A program made the translations under genes and the position numbers. The notes under the pieces are model-generated. The model had not been told where the DNA came from. It saw only the letters and a list, made by a program, of their open reading frames with translations, and searched no databases. From Rubrivivax sp. (GTDB lineage Bacteria > Pseudomonadota > Gammaproteobacteria > Burkholderiales > Burkholderiaceae_C), in contig JAJAZC010000141.1 of assembly GCA_026785885.1 (NCBI GenBank), forward strand, positions 1 to 62,593: 62,593 nucleotides of DNA, read 5' to 3'. Numbering within the stretch: position 1 is the stretch's first letter; every line of letters starts with the position of its first letter. Shown one piece after another: positions 17,568 to 28,084 of this stretch.

Positions 17568-20500
17568 TGCGCAGATGCACGCGCACGTGGTGCTGCACGC
17601 CGTCGTCGATCAGCGGCAATGCCGTATGGGTTTGCGCAACCCCATCGACTTCGATGCCGATCGGCTCATCGGCACTGTCGCTTTGCGTGAGCTCGATCGC
17701 ATACGGCGTGCTGCCGTAGCGGTACTCGAGCGTGTAGCCGGGCCAGGCGGCCGGCAGGCAAGGCGTGAAGACCAAGCACGCGCCGGTGGCCGTTGTCTCT
17801 AGCCGCAAGCCGAGCAGTGACTCGACGATCAGCCGGTACATCCAGCCTGCCGATCCGGTGTACCAGGTCCAGCCGCCGCGGCCGGTGTGCGGCGCGACGC
17901 TGTAGACATCGGCAGCCATCACGTAGGGCTCGACCTTGTAGCGGGCCAGCCCTTCCGGCGTGGCGGTGTGGTGCAGCGGGTTGATCAGCGACAGCAAGGA
18001 CCAGGCGCGCTCGCGCTGGCCGAGCGCGGCAAAGGCCATCGCGGCCCAGATCGCACCGTGGGTGTACTGGCCGCCGTTTTCGCGCACCCCCGGCACGTAG
18101 CCTGCGATGTAGCCCGGGTTCGGGCCCTTTTGATCGAATGGCGGGTCCAGCAGTTTGACCAGCCGCTGATCGGGCAGCACCAGCCGCGCGTGCAGTGCGT
18201 CCATCGCCTGCGGCGCGCGGGGCGCCGGTGCTGCGCCCGACAGCACGGACCAGCTCTGGGCGATGGAATCGATCTGGCATTCAACGCCGGCCGCCGTGCC
18301 CAGCGGCGTGCCGTCGTCGAAGTAGGCCCGGCGGTACCAGGCGCCGTCCCAGCCGTGCTGCTCCAGCTTGGTTTGCAGCTGCCCGCGTTCGCTGTCGCAA
18401 CGGGTTGCCAATGCTTCATCGCCCTGGCGGCGCGCCAGCTCGCCGAAGCGCGACAAGACCTCGCACAGGAAGAAGCCGAGCCAGACGCTTTCGCCCTGGC
18501 CACCGTGGCCGACCAGGTTCATGCCGTCGTTCCAGTCGCCGCTGCCCATCAGCGGCAGGCCATGCGGCCCGAAGCGCAGCCCATGCAGCAGCGCGCGTTT
18601 GGCGTGTTCGTACAGGCTGGCCGATTCGCGCGATTGCGCCGGCATGTCGTAGTACGACTCGTCATGCGGATTTACCGCGCGGCCTTCGAGAAACGGCACT
18701 GCCTCGTCGAGCAGGCCGGTGTCGCCGGTGGTCTGAACATAGCGCGCCAGCGCAAGCGGCAGCCACAGGTAATCGTCGGAGATGCGCGTGCGCACGCCAC
18801 GCCCCTGCGGCGGATGCCACCAGTGCTGCACATCGCCTTCGGCGAACTGGCGGCTGGCGCACAACAGCAGCTGCTGGCGAAACATGGCCGGGCTCGCGTG
18901 CACCAGGGCCATCGAATCCTGCAACTGATCGCGAAAGCCGAATGCCCCGCCCGACTGATAAAAGCCGCTGCGCGCCCACATGCGGCAGGCAATCGTCTGG
19001 TAGAGCAGCCAGCCATTGGCCAGCACGTCGAGCGCCGGGTCCGGCGTGCGGACCTGCACGGCGCCGAGCGTCGACTGCCAGTGCTGCTGCACGGCATCGA
19101 GCACCTGTTCGGCCGCCTTGTTGCTGCGAAAACGCTGCACCAGCTCGTTGGCCTCATCGGGGCTGCGCCCCATGCCCAGGCGAAACACAAGCTCGCTGGT
19201 TTCGCCGCTCAACAAGTACAGCGGCAGCTGGATGGCAGCACACGGGTCGAGCCCGGCGCCGACGCGTCCGGACAGGCCCACGCGCAGCAAAGCCGCAGGC
19301 TGCCGCATCGAGCCATTGCGGCCGATGAACTCGGCGCGGTCGCCGGTGAAGCTGCGGCCTTCGCGCTGCGCCTGGCCGGCATCGAAGAAGCCGATCCAGT
19401 CGCCGTAGTCGGTGCTGTACGGGTTGCGTGCATAGAGTGCGAGTCCGTCGGGCGCCAGCTCGGTGACGATGTGCGGTGCCGACTTGGCGCGCAGATCGCC
19501 CAGCACCCATTCGACATAGCCGGTGGCCGTCAGGCGGCGCGGGCGGCCGGACTCGTTGCGGATGCGCAGCACCGAGAACTTCACCGCGGCGTCCAGCGCC
19601 ACGAAGACTTTCAGCTCGCAGCGGATGCCGCTGGCGGTGTGTTCGAAGACGCTGTAGCCGAAGCCGTGGCGGGTGGTGTGTTGCTCTGCCGATGTGCCGA
19701 GTGCCGGGCCCGGCAGCGAGGTCGGCGACCAGACTTCGCCGCTGTCCTCGTCGCGCAGGTAGAAGACCTCACCGCCGCCATCGCTCAGCGGGTCGTTGTG
19801 CCACGGCGTCAGGCGCAGCTCGTGGGCGTTTTCGCACCAGGTGTAGGCACTGCCGGCTTCGGACAGCACGCTGCCGAAGCGTGGGTTGGCCAGCACGTTG
19901 CACCAGGGCGCCGGCGGCCGCACGCCGACCGGTGGTGCGATGACGTATTCACGGCCGTCCGCTGAAAACCCGCCAATGCCGTTGTGCAGCGCCAGCGCAG
20001 CGGGCGGCCTGGCTGCCGGCAGGCGGGCTGCCGGTCCATCCGGATGGCGCGGCTGGCTGGGCAGCAACGCCGGCATGCGGCGATCGCTGTTCCGATCGGA
20101 CGAGCGATCGGACGACCGCTCAGACAGACGCTCAGCCGTGCGATCCAACGCCCAGTCAGCCGCGCGGGGCGCCGCCGACGCCGCGCCCCGCCGCTCGCGG
20201 GCCTGGCGGCGATTGATCTGCTCGGCCAGGCTGCCGCGGCTGTCGCTGAACACCGCGCGCGCCACCGACTGCAGCAGCACGCGGTCTTCCTGCGCGATCT
20301 GATCGACGTGGCGCACGAAGATGCCGCCCGGCCGGTCGATCGCCTGGGCCGCCAGGCCGGCGCCGATCAAGCCCAGGATCTGCTCCTGCAGGCGCTGGCG
20401 GTAAATGTCGCGCTCTTCGTTCCAGATCACCAAGTCCACGGCCAGGCCCTTGAGACGCCACCAGGCGTGGGCCTGCACGAGCTGGCGCACCAGCTCCAGG

Positions 20501-23500
20501 TTGGTGAAGCTGCTGATCTGCAGCAGCACGATCGGCAGATCGCCCGAGATGCCGTAACCCCACAGGCCCGACTGGCCACGGCGGTTGCGCAGCATCACGT
20601 CCGGCTCGGCGCGCAGCCCGGCATGGGCGTAGATCACGGCGCTGGCCAGGCGCCCGTAGAGCTGGGCATCGGCCTCGCTCGCGTTGAGCTGGCGCAGCAC
20701 CACCTGGGCATGTGTCCAGGCCAGCTCGAAGACACGGTCGGCGATGCGTCGGTCCTGGTACTTCTCGACCAGCGCCACGCAGGCGGCGCGGCTGTCGGTG
20801 ATGCCGTAGACGATGTCCACGATCACCGTCTGGTCGGGTTCCAGCGTGATGACGCAGCGACTGGCCGCCACCGGGTCCAGCACCGACCCCGCGGTGTTGG
20901 ACAACGGCCCGGCCGCAGCCGGTGCGTGTGTCGGTGCCAGAGCCATGGCCAGGGGTGACTGCGCATCGTTGCCACGGCCGATGAAGCGCGCACGATCGGT
21001 CTCGTGCGTGATCTTGCCGACGTGGGCATCGCGGCTGCCGGAAACCCGCACGCCGTGCACCGCCATCAGCTGAAACATCCACGGTGTGGCGTCCTGTGGT
21101 GACCGCGGCCGCCGCGTGCACAGCACGGCAGCGGGTTTGGCCAGGATCTCGGTCTGCACGAAGAGCTTGCTGAAGGCCGGGTGCAGGACATCGGCCGTGG
21201 CGTTGGCCAGCACCACCTCGGCGTAGCTCGTGACCTCGATCTTGCGCCGGGTGCGGCTGTTGTTGGTGATGCGCAGGCGGCGCAGTTCGATGTCGTCCTC
21301 GGGTGAGACGACGATCTCGGTGTGGGTGTCGATGCCGTGATCACGGCGCCTGAACTCGGCCCGGCCGGCAGAGAAGATGGCTTCGTAGTGGTCGGCCTTG
21401 GCACGCGTGGGTTGGTGCGCTGTCGACCAGACCTGGCCGCTGGCAACGTCGCGCAGATAGCAAAAGCTGCCGCTGGCGTCGCGCGTGGTGTCCTCTTGCC
21501 AGCGCGTCAAAGCCATGTCGGTGCGGCGGCTGTAGCCGCCGCCGGCTTGCGTGAGCATCACGTGGTAGCGGCCGTTGGACAACAGCTGGACTTCCGGCGT
21601 CAGCGTGTTGGGGTTTTGGATGACGCGGATCGATGCCTCGTCGACGTCGACTTCAGGCCGCCTGCCGGCCCGCTCGTCGATGTGCGGCTGAAACACGGCC
21701 ACGCTAGGCACGCGCTCCTGCAGCAGCAGCAGCGTGGCCTGCAGGCGCGGGTCGGCTTCGAAGTGTTTTTGCAGCGGGCGCTGCAGCAGCAGGTGCGCCA
21801 GCCCCAGCAGGCCCATGCCCTGGTGGTGGGCCATGAAAGAACGCACCACGGCCTTGCTCTGGCCGCGCGGCAGGCGGGACGTCGTGTAGTCGATGGCCTC
21901 GTACAGACCGTAGCGCCCCGCAGCGCCCAGGCCGGCCAGCCGCTGCAGGTTCTGGCACGCCTGCTCGGGCGCCACCATCAACGCCATCATCGACGCGTAG
22001 GGCGCCACCACCAGGTCTTCACCGAGGCCGCGCTTCAGACCCAGGCCGGGCACGCCGAAGGCGCGGTACTGGTAGTTCAAGGCCGCGTCGGTGGCGTTGT
22101 AGCCCGACTCGGAAACACCCCAAGGCACGCCGCGCTGGGCGCCGTATTCGATCTGCCGCTGCACGGCCGCCTGGCAGGTTTGATCGAGCAGCGTGTTCTC
22201 GAGGCTAGGCATCACCAGCATCGGCATCAGGTACTCGAACATCGAGCCGCTCCATGACAGCAGCACCGGCTCACCGGCGGCCGATGTGAGCAGGCGGCCG
22301 AGCGCAAACCAGCTCTCTTGCGGCAGCTGCCCCTGTGCTATCGCCACGTAGACACCGAGCCGCGCTTCCGAGGCCAGCAGGTCGTAGGAGCCGGTGTCGA
22401 TACGGCGCTCGTCGACGTTGTAGCCAATCGTCATCAGGTGGCGTGACTCGTCGTACAGGAACGCCTGCTCCATCTCGGCCATCGCCCCGGCGCGGTTGGC
22501 CAGAGTAGCAATCGACAGCAGCCGGCCCCGTGCAGCAGCGCGCGCGGCGGCCCTGCGGTCATCGGCGGGGTCGGCCTGCCCGTCAGCCGTCAAGTCGGCC
22601 GTCCCGTCGACCCGCCCTTCGCCCGCCAGGTGCAGATCGGCCAGCTGCCGCAGGCTGGGCACGCCGGCCAACGCGCCCTGGCCCGCCGCGGCGGCTGGCA
22701 GCAAGACCTGCAGCTCATCGACGCCGGCACGGCAGTGCTCGGCCAGCTGTTGAGCCCAGTACAGGCACTCGGCGTATGCGGCCCTGTCGGCGTCCACGTC
22801 CGCCTGATTCGCATCGGCGTCAGCCAGCGCAGCCGTGCTGGCTGCCGGCTGGCTCAGTGCCGTGAAGATGACCGCCGCGGCGCCGTCCAGGGCCTCCAGC
22901 AGCGTTCGCCAGTCCTGCACATTCACCGGCGCGCTGTCGCTGCAGTCGGCCAGCAATCGCCCGAATGGCGCCAGAACGGCTGGCCATTCGCCGTCGCGTG
23001 CGCCGTCCCGTCCGCCGTCGCGACCGCCGTCTTTGCCACGCTCACCCCGGGCACTCGCTTCGCACGACTCGACCAGCACGCCGAAGCTATCCTGCACGCC
23101 GGTCAACCAGTGGCTGGTCAGCACCGGTTCGTCGGCCAACACCAGCAGGCCGGCGCGCAGCGTGAGCAGATGACCGGCCAGGTTGCCGCTGTCGACGGTG
23201 CTGACATAGCGCGGCCGCAGCGGTTGCAGCGACTGGGTGTCGTACCAGTTGAAGAAGTGCCCGCGGTGGCGCTCCAGCCGCTCCATCGACGACAGCGCCG
23301 CTTCCAGCCGCACCAACAACTGGCCGCCGGTGATGTAGCCGAAGTGGCGCGCCGTCAGACCCGCCAGCAGCGCGAAACCCATGTTGGTCGGCGACGTGCG
23401 GTGCGCCACGCGCGCCACGGGATGCTCCTGCACGTTGTCGGGCGGCAGGTGGTTGTCGCGCGCGACGACATGGGCGTCGAAAAAGGCCCACGTGCGGCGC

Positions 23501-26500
23501 GCCAGCCGGCGCAGAAAGACGCGCTGTGCCGGTGTGACCTTCGGCCGCTTGCGCTGCAACGGGCGGTCGATCCACCACACGAGCACGGGCGACGAAAGCC
23601 ACAGCAGCAAAAGCGGTAAGGCAGCCGGCAACGCAGTCGGCCGCGTCCACAGCAAGCCCGCCGTGCAGGCCACGGCCAGCAAAGGGCCGATGGCCATCGT
23701 GCGCACGTTGTGCAGCAGGTCGAGCAGCGTCCCCGGCAGCGTAAGTTTGGACACGTCGGCCGAAGGCCGCCATTCGAGCAACCGGCGCTTGGACAGCAGC
23801 ACGCGCCACGACGTGCGCCCGATGGCCGCGACGCTGTAGGCGGCTTCATGCGGCAGGCAGGCCAACGTGTGCAGTAGCTGCATGGGCAACTTCAGCGCAT
23901 CGCGGCGCGTCGGTGCTGCAGCGCTGTGCTGCTCCAGCCCCAATCGCAGCAGGCGGCGCCGCACCTCGTCGACACCCTGCGATAAAAGCGGCACCAGCGC
24001 CACGATGGCCAGCGCGAACAAGGTCCACAAGCCCGGGTCCGGCAGCAGCGCCCAGCCCACCAGCAGCACCACCACCAGCGCCGCCGGCACCAGGCTGCGC
24101 CGCAGGTTGTCCATGATCTTGGCGCGAGACAGTGCCGACAGCGGATTGCGCGGCGCGCCCGGCAGCATGCGCAGGCGCGGGCGCAGCCAGCCCAGCAACT
24201 GCCAGTCGCCCCGCAGCCAGCGGTAGCGGCGCGCCACGTCGTCGCTGTAGCGCATCGGCGCATCTTCGAGCAGCTGCACGTCGCTGATCAGGCCCGATCG
24301 GGCGTAGCAGCCCTCCAGCAGGTCGTGGCTGAGGATGCGGTTCTCGGGCAGGCGCCCGGCCAGCGCGCCTTCGAAAGCGTCGACGTCGTAGATGCCCTTG
24401 CCGATGAAGGAGCCCTCGGCGAACAGGTCCTGGTAGACGTCGGACACCGCGCGGGTGTACGGGTCGATACCCGGCTCGCCGCCGTACAGGCGCGCATAGC
24501 CCGAGCGCGTGGTGCTGGGCAGGCTGGGGCCGACACGCGGCTGCAGGATGCCGTACCCGTCGACTACGATGCCCTGGCGCAAGCCGCTGCCGAAGCGCGG
24601 CCGGTTCAGCGGGTGGGCCATGGTGGCCACCAGCAGCCGGGCAGAGTCGCGCGGCAGCTGGGTGTCGGTGTCCAGTGTGATGACGTAGCGCACGCCAGCC
24701 AGCGCCTGCGTGTTGCCGACGAGGCGCGCAAAGCGCGCTTGCGCCGCCGGATCAGCCGTGCCGCGCAGCAGTGCATTCAGGTCGCCGAGCTTGCCGCGCT
24801 TGCGCTCGTAGCCCATCCACACCCGTTCACGTGCGTTCCAGCGCCGCGGCCGATGGAACAGGAAAAACGCATCGGTCGGCGTGCCCCCGTGATCGAGCCG
24901 GTACTTTGCGTTCAGTGCGGCTATGCCGGCTGCTGCCTGTTCGACCAGCGCCGCGTCGGCCGGCAGGTGTTCCTGGGCCGCGTCGTGAAAGTCGGTGAGC
25001 AAGCCGAAGTGCAGATGCGGGTCGCGGTTGCCGAGAAAACGCACCTCCAGCGCTTCGATCAGCGCTTCGACCCCCGCCGCACTGCCCAGCATCGTCGGCA
25101 CCACCACCAGCGTGCACGCGTGTGGCGCGATGCCGCGCGTGTAGTCCATGCGCGGCAAGGCCCGCGGCTGCACCAGCGCGCTGGCCAGCCAGTTGACGAA
25201 CGACACCGCCAGCTGGCTGGCAGCCAGCAGCAGCACAAGGCCGAACGCCAGCTCGGCCCACCAGGGCCACTGGGTCTGCAGGCGCACCGCCAGCAGCGGC
25301 CCGGCCGCCCCCGCCAGCGTCGTCAGTACGATGGCGCCAGCGTAGGCCGGCAAAGGCCGCGCTCCGGTCTTCAGCCGCAGCGCGCGCTTGAAGCCGTGGC
25401 GCACGCCGGCCGCCTTTTCCAGCGCCGCACGCCCACGGCCGATCAGGTGAAAACCGACGTGGCTGCGCCGGCTGTCCTGCGGCGCCTGGGCAGCGGCCGT
25501 AGCAGCCAGTGCGACGGCCTGGCGCGCCACGTCGGTCTCGGACAGCGTGCCTTGTCTGGCCATCTCCTCGACGGCGTGGCAGTAGCGGTCGCGGGTGCCG
25601 AAGTCCATGCGCACGTAGACGCCGCTCGGGTCATGCGCCAGCGTCTGCTCTACGCTGCTGAGCGAGCGGACGAACTCGCGCCAGTCCAGGCCATTGAGCA
25701 AGCGCAGGCTGCCGATGCTGTTGCTCACCGACACCTGGTTGGCCGCCTGCTGCTGGGCTTCCGCTTGCACCAGCTGCTCGATGGTCTCGCCCGACTCGCC
25801 CAGGCGTTGTGCCATCCACGCCAGCGGCAACGCCAGCGCAGCACCCTGCCGCTGCAGGCGACGCGCAAATTCGGCGACGAAGGCGTTGGTCAGCGACGGC
25901 TTGGACCGAACCATGTCGGCAATGACCAGGATCAACTCGCTGGGCGCGGTCTCGGCCACCGTGATCAGGTTGTCTGCCCAATTCCCGGCGGTTTCACGCT
26001 GCACATGGGCGATGGCCACGCGCGCCGCGACACGCCGCAGGTTTTCGATCAAGGCCAGCCGCAACATGATCGGGATCGCCCACAACTCGCCCAGCAGCAG
26101 CGGCTGGTCGGACTGATAGGCCGCGACATAACGGCTCAACGGCCCACGGCCGAGCTGTCCGTCGCCATGCGCCACGGCCTGTAGCGCCAGGTCGTAAACG
26201 CGGGGCAGGCCGGCGCCGATGCCGTTGACCGGATCGAGCGCCAGCCGCGGCAACTTGCGGCTGTAGCCGCGCGGCAAATGGCGCCGCGCCGTGCGGATCT
26301 CTTCTTCGATCAGGTAGAAGTTGTCCAGCAGCCATTCGGCGGCCGGCGTTAAGCGGTGATCGGCGTCGGCCGTGGTCGTCAACTGCAAGCCGAAGTCGAC
26401 CAGCACGCGCTCATTGGCTGCCAGACGGGCCAGCAGCCGGTCGGGCAACGGCCCATCGCTCAGGACATGCGTCTGCGCCAGCCGCGCGCCGTGGGCTGCC

Positions 26501-26637
26501 AACTGATCGGCGCTGAACAGTTCAGCCCGCAGCGGCTCGTCTTCGGCCCTGGTTTGGCGCGCGGCGCCGGGCCATGCCCAGCCCCACCATCGGGTGTTGC
26601 GTACCCCGGCCTGAAAAAACGGAAGCTGAAACGGCAT
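17539..26637 (-). CDS. ndvB: Cyclic beta-1,2-glucan synthase-like protein (GT84-GH94)
   Basis: Enzymes of this NdvB/ChvB family polymerise UDP-glucose into beta-1,2-glucan, set chain length and cyclise it for the periplasm. The protein has 3032 residues, slightly longer than usual. Hydrophobic segments lie near 426-489, 850-882 and 981-1020. The GT84 domain shows YVITLDTDTQLPRDSARLL near residue 652, HDLLEGCYARSGL near 775 and RYRWLRGDWQLLGW near 807. A glucoamylase-like domain follows (LSWSGSMFEYLMPMLVMPSL, about 1464). The C-terminal GH94 phosphorylase-type domain has GFRDQLQDSMAL near 2569 and the catalytic-Asp motif GSGDWNDGMN near 2701. Low-complexity inserts occur near 1200 (Gly/Arg/Asp) and 2175 (Ser/Asp/Arg). 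The frame is intact over 9.1 kb. Confidence 0.88.
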   Translation of the reverse strand: MPFQLPFFQAGVRNTRWWGWAWPGAARQTRAEDEPLRAELFSADQLAAHGARLAQTHVLSDGPLPDRLLARLAANERVLVDFGLQLTTTADADHRLTPAAEWLLDNFYLIEEEIRTARRHLPRGYSRKLPRLALDPVNGIGAGLPRVYDLALQAVAHGDGQLGRGPLSRYVAAYQSDQPLLLGELWAIPIMLRLALIENLRRVAARVAIAHVQRETAGNWADNLITVAETAPSELILVIADMVRSKPSLTNAFVAEFARRLQRQGAALALPLAWMAQRLGESGETIEQLVQAEAQQQAANQVSVSNSIGSLRLLNGLDWREFVRSLSSVEQTLAHDPSGVYVRMDFGTRDRYCHAVEEMARQGTLSETDVARQAVALAATAAAQAPQDSRRSHVGFHLIGRGRAALEKAAGVRHGFKRALRLKTGARPLPAYAGAIVLTTLAGAAGPLLAVRLQTQWPWWAELAFGLVLLLAASQLAVSFVNWLASALVQPRALPRMDYTRGIAPHACTLVVVPTMLGSAAGVEALIEALEVRFLGNRDPHLHFGLLTDFHDAAQEHLPADAALVEQAAAGIAALNAKYRLDHGGTPTDAFFLFHRPRRWNARERVWMGYERKRGKLGDLNALLRGTADPAAQARFARLVGNTQALAGVRYVITLDTDTQLPRDSARLLVATMAHPLNRPRFGSGLRQGIVVDGYGILQPRVGPSLPSTTRSGYARLYGGEPGIDPYTRAVSDVYQDLFAEGSFIGKGIYDVDAFEGALAGRLPENRILSHDLLEGCYARSGLISDVQLLEDAPMRYSDDVARRYRWLRGDWQLLGWLRPRLRMLPGAPRNPLSALSRAKIMDNLRRSLVPAALVVVLLVGWALLPDPGLWTLFALAIVALVPLLSQGVDEVRRRLLRLGLEQHSAAAPTRRDALKLPMQLLHTLACLPHEAAYSVAAIGRTSWRVLLSKRRLLEWRPSADVSKLTLPGTLLDLLHNVRTMAIGPLLAVACTAGLLWTRPTALPAALPLLLLWLSSPVLVWWIDRPLQRKRPKVTPAQRVFLRRLARRTWAFFDAHVVARDNHLPPDNVQEHPVARVAHRTSPTNMGFALLAGLTARHFGYITGGQLLVRLEAALSSMERLERHRGHFFNWYDTQSLQPLRPRYVSTVDSGNLAGHLLTLRAGLLVLADEPVLTSHWLTGVQDSFGVLVESCEASARGERGKDGGRDGGRDGARDGEWPAVLAPFGRLLADCSDSAPVNVQDWRTLLEALDGAAAVIFTALSQPAASTAALADADANQADVDADRAAYAECLYWAQQLAEHCRAGVDELQVLLPAAAAGQGALAGVPSLRQLADLHLAGEGRVDGTADLTADGQADPADDRRAAARAAARGRLLSIATLANRAGAMAEMEQAFLYDESRHLMTIGYNVDERRIDTGSYDLLASEARLGVYVAIAQGQLPQESWFALGRLLTSAAGEPVLLSWSGSMFEYLMPMLVMPSLENTLLDQTCQAAVQRQIEYGAQRGVPWGVSESGYNATDAALNYQYRAFGVPGLGLKRGLGEDLVVAPYASMMALMVAPEQACQNLQRLAGLGAAGRYGLYEAIDYTTSRLPRGQSKAVVRSFMAHHQGMGLLGLAHLLLQRPLQKHFEADPRLQATLLLLQERVPSVAVFQPHIDERAGRRPEVDVDEASIRVIQNPNTLTPEVQLLSNGRYHVMLTQAGGGYSRRTDMALTRWQEDTTRDASGSFCYLRDVASGQVWSTAHQPTRAKADHYEAIFSAGRAEFRRRDHGIDTHTEIVVSPEDDIELRRLRITNNSRTRRKIEVTSYAEVVLANATADVLHPAFSKLFVQTEILAKPAAVLCTRRPRSPQDATPWMFQLMAVHGVRVSGSRDAHVGKITHETDRARFIGRGNDAQSPLAMALAPTHAPAAAGPLSNTAGSVLDPVAASRCVITLEPDQTVIVDIVYGITDSRAACVALVEKYQDRRIADRVFELAWTHAQVVLRQLNASEADAQLYGRLASAVIYAHAGLRAEPDVMLRNRRGQSGLWGYGISGDLPIVLLQISSFTNLELVRQLVQAHAWWRLKGLAVDLVIWNEERDIYRQRLQEQILGLIGAGLAAQAIDRPGGIFVRHVDQIAQEDRVLLQSVARAVFSDSRGSLAEQINRRQARERRGAASAAPRAADWALDRTAERLSERSSDRSSDRNSDRRMPALLPSQPRHPDGPAARLPAARPPAALALHNGIGGFSADGREYVIAPPVGVRPPAPWCNVLANPRFGSVLSEAGSAYTWCENAHELRLTPWHNDPLSDGGGEVFYLRDEDSGEVWSPTSLPGPALGTSAEQHTTRHGFGYSVFEHTASGIRCELKVFVALDAAVKFSVLRIRNESGRPRRLTATGYVEWVLGDLRAKSAPHIVTELAPDGLALYARNPYSTDYGDWIGFFDAGQAQREGRSFTGDRAEFIGRNGSMRQPAALLRVGLSGRVGAGLDPCAAIQLPLYLLSGETSELVFRLGMGRSPDEANELVQRFRSNKAAEQVLDAVQQHWQSTLGAVQVRTPDPALDVLANGWLLYQTIACRMWARSGFYQSGGAFGFRDQLQDSMALVHASPAMFRQQLLLCASRQFAEGDVQHWWHPPQGRGVRTRISDDYLWLPLALARYVQTTGDTGLLDEAVPFLEGRAVNPHDESYYDMPAQSRESASLYEHAKRALLHGLRFGPHGLPLMGSGDWNDGMNLVGHGGQGESVWLGFFLCEVLSRFGELARRQGDEALATRCDSERGQLQTKLEQHGWDGAWYRRAYFDDGTPLGTAAGVECQIDSIAQSWSVLSGAAPAPRAPQAMDALHARLVLPDQRLVKLLDPPFDQKGPNPGYIAGYVPGVRENGGQYTHGAIWAAMAFAALGQRERAWSLLSLINPLHHTATPEGLARYKVEPYVMAADVYSVAPHTGRGGWTWYTGSAGWMYRLIVESLLGLRLETTATGACLVFTPCLPAAWPGYTLEYRYGSTPYAIELTQSDSADEPIGIEVDGVAQTHTALPLIDDGVQHHVRVHLRSGWRGDAAG

Positions 26638-26705
26638 CGGTTGAACCTTGTTGGGCAGTGCCCTTTTTACCGGGGCAAGCTACCACGTCGCGCGGTGAGT
26701 CAGGC

Positions 26706-27320
26706 TTAGAGCTTGCCAGGCGTCTTGAAACCCTCGCGCTCGGCCACCGACTGCGAACCGTGCGACCACACGTCGAGCCGAAGGTCGTCGTCGCGATAGC
26801 TGCACAAGGCGGTCATCGACAGACCGTGCGCCAAGCGCCGATGAACGTCGTCCCCGGTCATGGCGCAGCCCGCAATCGGCGCACGCCAGTGGCACGCCAG
26901 CAGAGTGCCTTGCGGCAACAGCGAATCGCTCATGCGCTCGGCCAGCTGATCGAGCGATGCAGCGTCGAGATAGTAGGCCACCTCACTGAGCACAATCAGA
27001 TCGAAGCGCTGATCGGGCCACCCATGCGGTAGTTGCGCCAGGCAAGCCTGGACATGCGCGAAGCCGGCAGTGCGCTGTCGCGCCACCGCGAGCGCATTTA
27101 CCGAAGCGTCGGAGATCAACAGCCGGTCGCACCGACTCGCCAGCGCCAGCGACAGCTCACCACCGGCACAGCCGGGCTCGTAGGCGCTGGCAAAACGGGC
27201 CGCGGGCAGACAGGCCAGCGTCAACGCCCTCTTGCGCTGCTCGTACCAACGTGTCCGCAAGTGCCAGGGGTCGTCGGTGCCCGAGTACATGGCGTCGAAG
27301 TGCGAGGGGGTGTGCAACAT
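26706..27320 (-). CDS. SAM-dependent methyltransferase, NodS-like
   Basis: This is a class I methyltransferase of about 204 residues. The SAM motif I is YEPGCAGGELSLALASRCD, followed by LLISDASVNALAVAR and DLIVLSEVAYYLD. The pattern ACHWRAPIAGCAMTGDDVH resembles NodS-type N-methyltransferases. The ATG at 27320 overlaps the stop of the PIG-L gene (TGATG, 27318-27322), so translation is coupled and the longer frame to 27401 is unlikely to be used. It is the last gene of the four-gene cassette GT2, ACAD-like, PIG-L, methyltransferase. A sugar amine exposed by the deacetylase is a plausible substrate, by inference only. Confidence 0.85.
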   Translation of the reverse strand: MLHTPSHFDAMYSGTDDPWHLRTRWYEQRKRALTLACLPAARFASAYEPGCAGGELSLALASRCDRLLISDASVNALAVARQRTAGFAHVQACLAQLPHGWPDQRFDLIVLSEVAYYLDAASLDQLAERMSDSLLPQGTLLACHWRAPIAGCAMTGDDVHRRLAHGLSMTALCSYRDDDLRLDVWSHGSQSVAEREGFKTPGKL

Positions 27321-28084
27321 CAGGGCTCGTGCTGAAAAAAGTATTCGCACGGTCGGGCGGCGCAGGCCCGTATCTCCAGGCCTAGCACGGGGCCGACCCA
27401 TGCGCTGCGCGGCACCAACTGGCTGGCGTGGGCTTGCAGCGCATGGTGTTTGGCGGCCAGCGCGCGCGCGCTCAGAGGCAGCGCGACCATCCGGTGCCAG
27501 GGCACGAAAGAGTCACCGGGGCGGGCCCAGTTCCACAGCCACACCGGTGCTTCGAGGTGCCGACAGCCGACCCGCTTGCTGGCACGCGCCGCGGCCAAGC
27601 CGCAGGCGTCATGGTCGGGGTGGCCGTCGTGCCGCCATGTGCTGACCACCAGATCCGTCGGTTGCAGCATCGATTCGAGCCGCGCCACCAGGTCATCGAT
27701 GTGGGCCGCAAGCGCGGCATCCGGCAGCTTCAGCGTCACCACGGTGGCGCCGCTCAAACCGAGTTGGCGCGCGCCTTCCAGACGCTCGGCTGCGCGCTGT
27801 GCAGCCAATGCGCGTTGATCGAAACCGGCCTCATCGCCATGGCTTTTTTCGCCGTCGGTCACGCCCACGACGAGTGTCGGTGCTGCTTGCTCGGCCTGCA
27901 TGGCGAGCAAGCCGCCGCAACCAAGCACTTCGTCATCCGGATGCGGTGCCACCACCACCAGGCGCCGGGCCCCGGACATCAAAGAGCCCAGCGATTGCTG
28001 CACAAAGGGCTGCAATCGCAACCAGGGTCGCCAGGCCGCCTCGGACGTGCCTTCGGCGCGAATCGATCGGTTCACAGCGCCCAT
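27320..28084 (-). CDS. PIG-L/LmbE family N-deacetylase
   Basis: PIG-L family enzymes are zinc hydrolases that remove N-acetyl groups from GlcNAc-containing substrates. The metal motif VVVAPHPDDEVLGCGGLLAM lies near residue 43, and the later histidines are in WRHDGHPDHDACGLA near residue 150. The length of 254 residues is normal. The start overlaps the end of the acyl-CoA dehydrogenase-like gene by 13 bp, and the stop overlaps the methyltransferase start. The gene is therefore tightly embedded in the cassette. All expected metal ligands are visible. Confidence 0.92.
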   Translation of the reverse strand: MGAVNRSIRAEGTSEAAWRPWLRLQPFVQQSLGSLMSGARRLVVVAPHPDDEVLGCGGLLAMQAEQAAPTLVVGVTDGEKSHGDEAGFDQRALAAQRAAERLEGARQLGLSGATVVTLKLPDAALAAHIDDLVARLESMLQPTDLVVSTWRHDGHPDHDACGLAAARASKRVGCRHLEAPVWLWNWARPGDSFVPWHRMVALPLSARALAAKHHALQAHASQLVPRSAWVGPVLGLEIRACAARPCEYFFQHEP

